DNA from: Tyto alba
Lineage: Eukaryota; Chordata; Aves; Strigiformes; Tytonidae
Direction of reading: 5' to 3'
Length of the DNA stretch: 64,000 nucleotides
Assembly: GCF_018691265.1 (NCBI RefSeq)
Contig: NW_024881327.1
Location: forward strand, 26,157,936 to 26,221,935
The notes below the pieces were generated by a model. It was not told the DNA's origin and did not search any database. It saw only the letters and a list, made by a program, of their open reading frames with translations. The translations under genes were made by a program, and so were the position numbers. Shown one piece after another: positions 61,801-64,000 of this stretch; within the stretch, counting starts at the first letter, position 1, and each line of letters opens with the position of its first letter.

Positions 61801-63366
61801 AGCTTTCCAGGTATCTTCATTGAACCCATAGTTGAAATAATCAGAAAGATCAGCCCCTTTAAATAGAAAAGCATACGTTTTTAGGCCATTACAAAGTTAA
61901 TCTTTCCTTTGCTGAACATACATATATCTCTATTTATAACACCAAAATGGATTAGGTATTGATCTAAAAACACACTACTGAAATGTACAATACAGTCTTA
62001 CATCAGTAAACATAAGAGTATTCACAGCTAAGACTACAAACACAGTAAAATTTAGTCAGAAAGAATATCTCGCCTAGCATCCTGTCTCAGGGATCAAAGA
62101 AGATACTTAGAGAATATCATAGGAAATTATAAACCCCATATCTTTACAGTAGGATAAATGTAAGATCTACAGGTTTGCTGTATGTTCAGTGAAGAACCAC
62201 TCCCTTTTGCTTATTCTGTATTTGACTCCTCATTTTGTTTTGACTCCTAGTTTCATCTGATGTCACAAAGTAGTTTTATTCTGAGAGAGACCAGACGTAA
62301 TTGAAACGCACAGCATGTATTTCAAATAGCTAACAATTCAAACACCAAGATATTACCAAAGGCTTCTTTTTTTTCCATTTTGTAGACACTATTTTCATTG
62401 CCAAAGCAATATGCAAATACTAGAAAAAAACTATACCCAGCAGCAAGATGTACTGCCATGAAAAAAACCCCACCAACACCAGTATAAGACAAGTTTGGCC
62501 AAATCACTTGAGCCAACCATACAATACACACAGGAGATTTATGGAAAGCCCACGTGGTACCAGCCTGCCTCTTCAAAGCTTATGGATGCCTATGTGAACA
62601 CAAAGAAGCACAAGCAGCTATGTGTCACCATTCTTCATGCTCAAACCTGCCAGAACTATTTTCCATTTTGCTTTATCTTCAGTCCTATGACACAGGCCAA
62701 TGGCAGTAACCTTCACAGAAATACACATTTCCAAGGAGAGTTCAGGATAGGCATTTACTTAAAAAAATAAAGGGCATGTCCTACAGTCTCTTTTTGCTGA
62801 CATATGCGCAGGACATATAGTAAGAAACATGGCACACCCACACACTCTGTGGCACAGCACAAAGGCAACAAGTAACTTAGCTGCTTTTTACAAAGTTATA
62901 TTGTACAGTATCATCTAGCTACAGGTAGATAACATCTACATGTAGTAAACAGGAATTATTGTTAAGATAACCTACTGAATATCTACGTATCAGTTAACAT
63001 AAACCAGAGCATTACCTGGCTTTCTCCAAGGTTTATCTTCAAAAGAATCTAAATCTACCTCCAGAAGTGGCACACCATTAATACTCCCTGGTGCATCTAG
63101 ATCAACCCCTTTAACTTTTGCACCTGTGAAGGAAAGTTAGAAAGTTAGAGCCTTCTGTCTCTACCAAATGTAACACACAAAATAGAAATAAAAAGTCAGA
63201 TTTCAATTTATTAAAAAGTTTTAGAAGTGAAAATTATTTTCTTCATCCAAAACAATCAAACATTTTTTGCATTTTTACTACTATTACTGTGTAAATTTTC
63301 TTACCAGAAGATCCATAAGCTCGTCCTCCTGTCTTAATATTGAGATTCACAGGTGCTGCTCCATAA
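28735..63366 (-). CDS. FIP1L1: FIP1L1, CPSF subunit Fip1: thirteen in-frame coding exons to the stop
   Basis: FIP1L1 is the vertebrate Fip1, a nuclear subunit of the cleavage and polyadenylation specificity factor. It bridges CPSF30 and poly(A) polymerase and binds U-rich RNA. Exons read on the - strand: 63366-63305, 63123-63016, 61856-61726, 61441-61373, 59091-58982, 50296-50203, 49153-49000, 44250-44224, 43644-43590, 41783-41728, 36336-36117, 29694-29557, 28882-28735. They join in one frame (456 residues). The Fip1 motif ([20 protein letters not shown]...GFNEDTW) spans residues about 41-87. A proline-rich middle, an Arg/Asp/Glu dipeptide region and a basic C-terminal tail ([16 protein letters not shown]) ending in APAE follow. 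A cassette exon at 56416-56526 looks disabled. The start codon and N-terminal acidic exons lie beyond base 64000. Identity rests on recalled human FIP1L1 (594 aa), no search was run. Confidence 0.97.
28883..29556 (-). other. FIP1L1 last intron
   Basis: A 674-bp intron before the terminal coding exon. It has an A run on the + strand near the upstream donor (29531-29547) and otherwise unique sequence. Confidence 0.85.
29557..29694 (-). CDS. FIP1L1: FIP1L1 exon, basic region with Tyr/Arg/Glu
   Basis: The acceptor TTTTAATCAG and donor CGAAG|GTTTGA bound a 138-nt exon encoding [20 protein letters not shown], then [20 protein letters not shown] and HKSSR. It matches mammals closely. The donor is weak, and a T-run on the gene strand follows it. 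Confidence 0.95.
31040..31225 (-). mobile_element. CR1 LINE fragment, antisense to the + strand
   Basis: The + strand reads CACCAGTTGCCCAGGACCAT, GTCCAGATGGCTTCTGG, then AAGGATGGAGACTCCACAAC and CTCCCTGGCCAACCTGTGCC. This is the complement of the 3' part of avian CR1. It lies in a FIP1L1 intron in the gene's own direction. Confidence 0.85.
32925..34185 (-). mobile_element. Older CR1 LINE, antisense, split by a nested CR1
   Basis: Starts at the CR1 3' end (GAATCACAGAAGG ... GGCTGGAAGGGACTTTG), is interrupted at about 32975, resumes about 33497 and continues through GTTTTGAGTATCTTCAAGG, GGAGATTCCACAACCTCC, TTGCCCCTTGTCCTTTCTCC and TTTGTTGTCCACCAGGACAC to about 34185. Gap-free order on both sides of the break shows it is one element with an insertion inside. 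Confidence 0.8.
32975..33496 (+). mobile_element. Younger CR1 LINE 3' fragment, nested inside the older one
   Basis: Reads GTGAGACCCCACCTGCAGTG, GTGTCCAGCTCTGGGGCCCC ... GTTCAGCCTGGAGAAGAGAAGG ... TAAGGAAGAAATTCTTTAT ... GGTCCCTTCCAACCCAAACC and ATTCTATGA, the CR1 3' terminus. It is 5'-truncated, as is usual for CR1, and carries no intact open frame. Orientation is opposite to the host copy and to FIP1L1. Confidence 0.9.
36117..36336 (-). CDS. FIP1L1: FIP1L1 exon, Arg-Asp/Arg-Glu dipeptide region
   Basis: The acceptor TTTTCTTTAG and donor ACAG|GTCAGT bound a 220-nt exon. It begins [17 protein letters not shown] and [17 protein letters not shown], then a long run of RD, RE and RT dipeptides, and ends [10 protein letters not shown]. 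The dipeptide run is the RNA-binding, low-complexity region of FIP1L1. A second in-frame acceptor at 36315 would omit seven residues. Confidence 0.95.
36140..36245 (-). repeat. FIP1L1: Codon-level tandem repeat encoding Arg-Asp/Arg-Glu
   Basis: CpG-rich six-base units (such as CGGGAT, CGCGAC, CGTGAC on the gene strand) encode alternating Arg and acidic residues inside the 36117-36336 exon. Synonymous differences between units show it is not a recent pure microsatellite expansion. Confidence 0.85.
36337..41727 (-). other. FIP1L1 intron carrying one CR1 element
   Basis: About 5.4 kb with the CR1 fragment at 40291-41020. Open readings on both strands at 39302-39727 show no family resemblance, splice context or codon support. 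Confidence 0.8.
40291..41020 (+). mobile_element. CR1 LINE 3' fragment
   Basis: Reads AAGGTCCTACACCCGGGTGA, GGACTTGGGGATACTGGGGG, GCAGCCCAGAAAGCCAATCG, then CTGGGCTGCATAC, GGCCAGCAGGTTGAGGGAAG, TAAGGAAGAAATTCTTTATG and the terminus GGTCCCTTCCAACCTGTGATTCT with trailing bases. Short open frames inside it are decayed CR1 coding remnants. It lies in a FIP1L1 intron, opposite to the gene. Confidence 0.9.
41728..41783 (-). CDS. FIP1L1: FIP1L1 exon, GHSSGYD segment
   Basis: The acceptor TTTTCAACAG and donor AGTG|GTGAGT bound a 56-nt exon reading [18 protein letters not shown] between split codons. The final G joins either of two acceptors of the next exon (36336 or 36315) in frame. Confidence 0.93.
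41784..43589 (-). other. FIP1L1 intron containing the palindrome
   Basis: About 1.8 kb of unique A/T-rich sequence. The only notable structure is the 70-bp palindrome at 43024-43093. Confidence 0.85.
43024..43093. repeat. Perfect 70-bp AT-rich palindrome
   Basis: Every base from 43024 pairs with its partner to 43093 (position sum 86117) with no mismatch and no spacer; the centre is between 43058 and 43059. The arms contain TATACATGTATATGCATACA. The core is a TA run, so it could form a 35-bp-arm hairpin or cruciform. It lies in the FIP1L1 intron between 41783 and 43590. Confidence 0.95.
43590..43644 (-). CDS. FIP1L1: FIP1L1 exon, end of the proline-rich region
   Basis: The acceptor ATTTTTACAG and donor AAAG|GTGATT bound a 55-nt exon reading [17 protein letters not shown] between split codons. 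It matches the mammalian exon ending PSLIPTIE. Confidence 0.93.
43645..44223 (-). other. FIP1L1 intron downstream of the microexon
   Basis: A 579-bp A/T-rich intron. Nothing further recognised. Confidence 0.85.
44224..44250 (-). CDS. FIP1L1: FIP1L1 microexon, 27 nt
   Basis: The acceptor CTTTTTAG and donor CCAG|GTAAAC enclose only 27 nt, phase 1 at both ends, adding IPITVPPP within the proline-rich region. It is in frame whether included or skipped. Mammalian FIP1L1 has the same peptide at this place. Confidence 0.9.
45887..45931 (+). repeat. A-rich low-complexity run
   Basis: AAAAT-type units leading into a long pure A run in a FIP1L1 intron. Confidence 0.9.
48318..48381 (+). repeat. Degenerate AAATAT-containing repeat
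   Basis: Units like CAGTAAATATC, CATAAATATC, CAGCAAATATT and CAGTAAATTTC recur at roughly 10-15 base spacing in a FIP1L1 intron. Confidence 0.6.
49000..49153 (-). CDS. FIP1L1: FIP1L1 exon, start of the proline-rich region
   Basis: The acceptor ATTTTACAG and donor CCAG|GTAAAT bound a 154-nt exon. It encodes [13 protein letters not shown], then proline runs ([33 protein letters not shown]). This is the proline-rich central segment of vertebrate FIP1L1 and a likely protein-interaction region. Confidence 0.95.
49154..50202 (-). other. FIP1L1 intron before the proline-rich exon
   Basis: A 1,049-bp intron of unique A/T-rich sequence. No repeat or additional exon recognised. Confidence 0.85.
50203..50296 (-). 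CDS. FIP1L1: FIP1L1 exon, [11 protein letters not shown] segment
   Basis: The acceptor CTGTTGCAG and donor CAG|GTTTTA bound a 94-nt exon: one base completing an Arg codon, then 31 codons from [20 protein letters not shown] to [11 protein letters not shown]. This block is very strongly conserved. The donor is weak beyond GT, so inclusion may depend on enhancers. Confidence 0.95.
51291..51347 (+). repeat. Compound (TA)n/(CA)n microsatellite
   Basis: (TA)n then (CA)n, a short interruption, then (TA)n and (CA)n again. It lies just before the ancient LINE remnant. Confidence 0.9.
51380..51800 (-). mobile_element. Ancient CR1/L3-type LINE remnant, antisense
   Basis: Widely diverged but ordered blocks match the complement of old amniote CR1/L3 elements: CACATCTCTCCTCATACAGA, then a ...TACTATATCTTTTCTTGACTG block, ATGGCTTTATGTACTATCCT, CCTAATGACTTTTTCTGG, TTTCCCACTGCTGTTGATGA, AATTCCAAGATCTCTTTCTC and AATGGGTGTAATTA. 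Borders are approximate. Confidence 0.55.
53345..53381 (+). repeat. (A)nC simple repeat
   Basis: Runs of four to nine A separated by C in a FIP1L1 intron. Confidence 0.85.
56416..56526 (-). CDS. FIP1L1: FIP1L1 cassette exon with no usable in-frame 5' splice site
   Basis: The acceptor TTATTTCAG leads into a 111-nt exon-like segment (phase 2 to phase 2). It reads [18 protein letters not shown], then a [13 protein letters not shown] stretch, the clear counterpart of a mammalian FIP1L1 exon that is skipped in some isoforms. The exon should end at TTAAG, but the next bases are TTAAGA, with no GT or GC. The only nearby GT lies one base earlier (TTAA|GTTAAG). Using it drops a base and creates an early stop in the exon at 50203-50296. 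The reading continued without splicing stops at once (TAA, 56412-56414). Either the exon is always skipped, it acts as a poison exon, or one G is missing from the assembly. The reading frame itself is intact. Confidence 0.7.
58982..59091 (-). CDS. FIP1L1: FIP1L1 exon, VQQGRTG linker
   Basis: The acceptor TACTTTGAAG and donor ACAG|GTCAGT bound a 110-nt exon of 36 codons plus two bases. It encodes [13 protein letters not shown] ... [20 protein letters not shown], matching the mammalian exon. The trailing AG can join the next constitutive exon at 50296 (making Arg, in frame) or the cassette exon at 56526 (making Ser). Confidence 0.94.
59092..61372 (-). other. FIP1L1 intron
   Basis: About 2.3 kb, unique A/T-rich sequence. 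A tiny splice-bounded segment at 60616-60634 was considered and rejected as an exon. Confidence 0.8.
61373..61441 (-). CDS. FIP1L1: FIP1L1 exon, linker after the Fip1 motif
   Basis: A 69-nt exon of 23 codons, phase 0 at both ends, with acceptor CTAACTTAG and donor AAG|GTGAAT. It encodes [20 protein letters not shown] and LFK. The acceptor has a short pyrimidine tract, but the order, phase and similarity to the mammalian exon are clear. Confidence 0.93.
61726..61856 (-). CDS. FIP1L1: FIP1L1 exon, second half of the Fip1 motif
   Basis: The acceptor TATTTAAAG and donor ACG|GTAATT bound a 131-nt exon. It reads [20 protein letters not shown] followed by [11 protein letters not shown], the most conserved part of all Fip1 proteins, then a Thr/Ser-rich linker ending NKIT. 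Confidence 0.97.
61857..63015 (-). other. FIP1L1 intron splitting the Fip1 motif
   Basis: About 1.2 kb between the two halves of the Fip1 motif. Unique sequence; nothing recognised. Confidence 0.85.
63016..63123 (-). CDS. FIP1L1: FIP1L1 exon, first half of the Fip1 motif
   Basis: The acceptor CCTTCACAG and donor CCAG|GTAATG bound a 108-nt exon, phase 1 at both ends. It encodes [20 protein letters not shown], then [14 protein letters not shown], the first half of the conserved Fip1 motif that contacts CPSF30. Confidence 0.97.
63305..63366 (-). CDS. FIP1L1: FIP1L1 exon, before the Fip1 motif
   Basis: The acceptor is TTCTTTAAG and the donor TCTG|GTAAGA. The 62-nt exon encodes [20 protein letters not shown] between two split codons, nearly identical to the mammalian sequence. 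Preceding exons (start codon, acidic region) are outside the window. Confidence 0.94.
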
Positions 63367-64000
63367 CTTAAAGAAATTAACAAAAAACTGAATTAGACTG
63401 AGAAAACTCTTAAAACAGAAGAAAACACAAAACAAGAGTTAGCTAGATCCAGAAACAAACTGGACCCAGGCTCAATCGCCATCTTGAATCTCTAGTTTTC
63501 CAAGCTGGTAACACTGTAAAAGTAAAGAGATCAGCCTAGGAGGAAGAGAGTATACCTTTCTATGCTCAGTAGCAACTTCTCCAACTAATAAACAGTTGTG
63601 AAGCAAGTCCCAGTCACTCTTCCTGAGTTGAAAGGATAAAGACCTTGATAGAAACAAGAATGGACAGAACCAGAAGAGAGAAAGGAAAAATGAAGTTCAT
63701 TTAGGGATACAGATGACACTCTGGGGATTAGAATAAAAATTAAAAAAAAAAAAAAAAAAAAAGCGCTGACAGATCCTTTTTTCTTTTTATAATTATTCCA
63801 CTTAATCTGTACAGAAGTGGGAAACACAAGCATTTATCTACCATGACTGAAAAGCTGTCTGTTTCAAAGTACTTCTAGCAATCACCTATCCTTATGAACA
63901 ACAGAAAGGTATGTAACATTTCACTTTCTAAAATACTTGAGAGCTTTCTTTATAAAAATGCACTCAAATATAGACACTGAACTGTTTTAACTACCTTAGG
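63367..64000 (-). other. FIP1L1 intron, continues beyond the window
   Basis: Unique sequence plus an A run at 63742-63762. No N-terminal acidic exon of FIP1L1 is seen before the window ends. Confidence 0.8.
63742..63762 (+). repeat. Poly(A) run, 21 bases
   Basis: A pure A run in the FIP1L1 intron at the right window edge. Similar shorter runs occur at 34307-34322, 36606-36619, 57951-57965 and, as T, at 46739-46754. Confidence 0.9.

Noticed and set aside
1..64000. tRNA or rRNA genes, CRISPR arrays, prokaryotic operons or phage modules
   Set aside because: No cloverleaf, A/B-box pair, spaced direct-repeat array or dense gene packing was seen; the window is vertebrate intron/exon sequence throughout.

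Overview
This is a 64-kb stretch of vertebrate nuclear DNA, almost certainly from a bird. Coding sequence is split into short exons with GT/AG introns. The interspersed repeats are CR1 LINEs whose 3' ends carry the avian-type GGTCCCTTCCAACC...ATTCTATGA terminus, plus one avian-type retroviral LTR fragment. No bacterial or phage gene organisation is present, and I found no undescribed multi-gene system; what stands out is mostly splicing, repeat and DNA-structure detail.

Two genes fill the window and converge tail to tail. On the + strand (about 1-28.4 kb) is the 3' half of LNX1, a PDZ-domain E3 ubiquitin ligase that binds Numb: seven coding exons (2534-27129) encode all four PDZ domains and the native stop. 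The RING and Numb-binding exons lie before the window. On the - strand (28.6-64 kb) is FIP1L1, a subunit of the CPSF cleavage/polyadenylation complex: thirteen constitutive coding exons (63366 down to 28735) encode everything from just after the N-terminal acidic region to the stop. The exon phases join without a break in both genes (471 LNX1 residues and 456 FIP1L1 residues in the window). The FIP1L1-LNX1 convergent pair matches the arrangement known at human 4q12, and this settles LNX1 against its paralogue LNX2.

Region by region: 1-2533 is LNX1 intron with a possible extra 51-nt exon. 2534-27129 holds LNX1 exons and introns up to 6.9 kb, with an LTR fragment near 23.9-24.3 kb. 27130-28734 is the shared 3' territory, with poly(A) signals on both strands. 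28735-64000 holds FIP1L1, with one nested CR1 pair (32.9-34.2 kb), further CR1 pieces (31.0, 40.3 and 51.4 kb), a perfect 70-bp AT-rich palindrome (43.0 kb), and a cassette exon (56.4 kb) whose 5' splice site appears to be lost.

The two products act in different processes (cell-surface and Numb protein turnover; nuclear mRNA 3'-end formation). Their adjacency is conserved synteny, not an operon-like relationship. Exon coordinates come from reading splice sites and matching recalled family protein sequence; no alignment was run.
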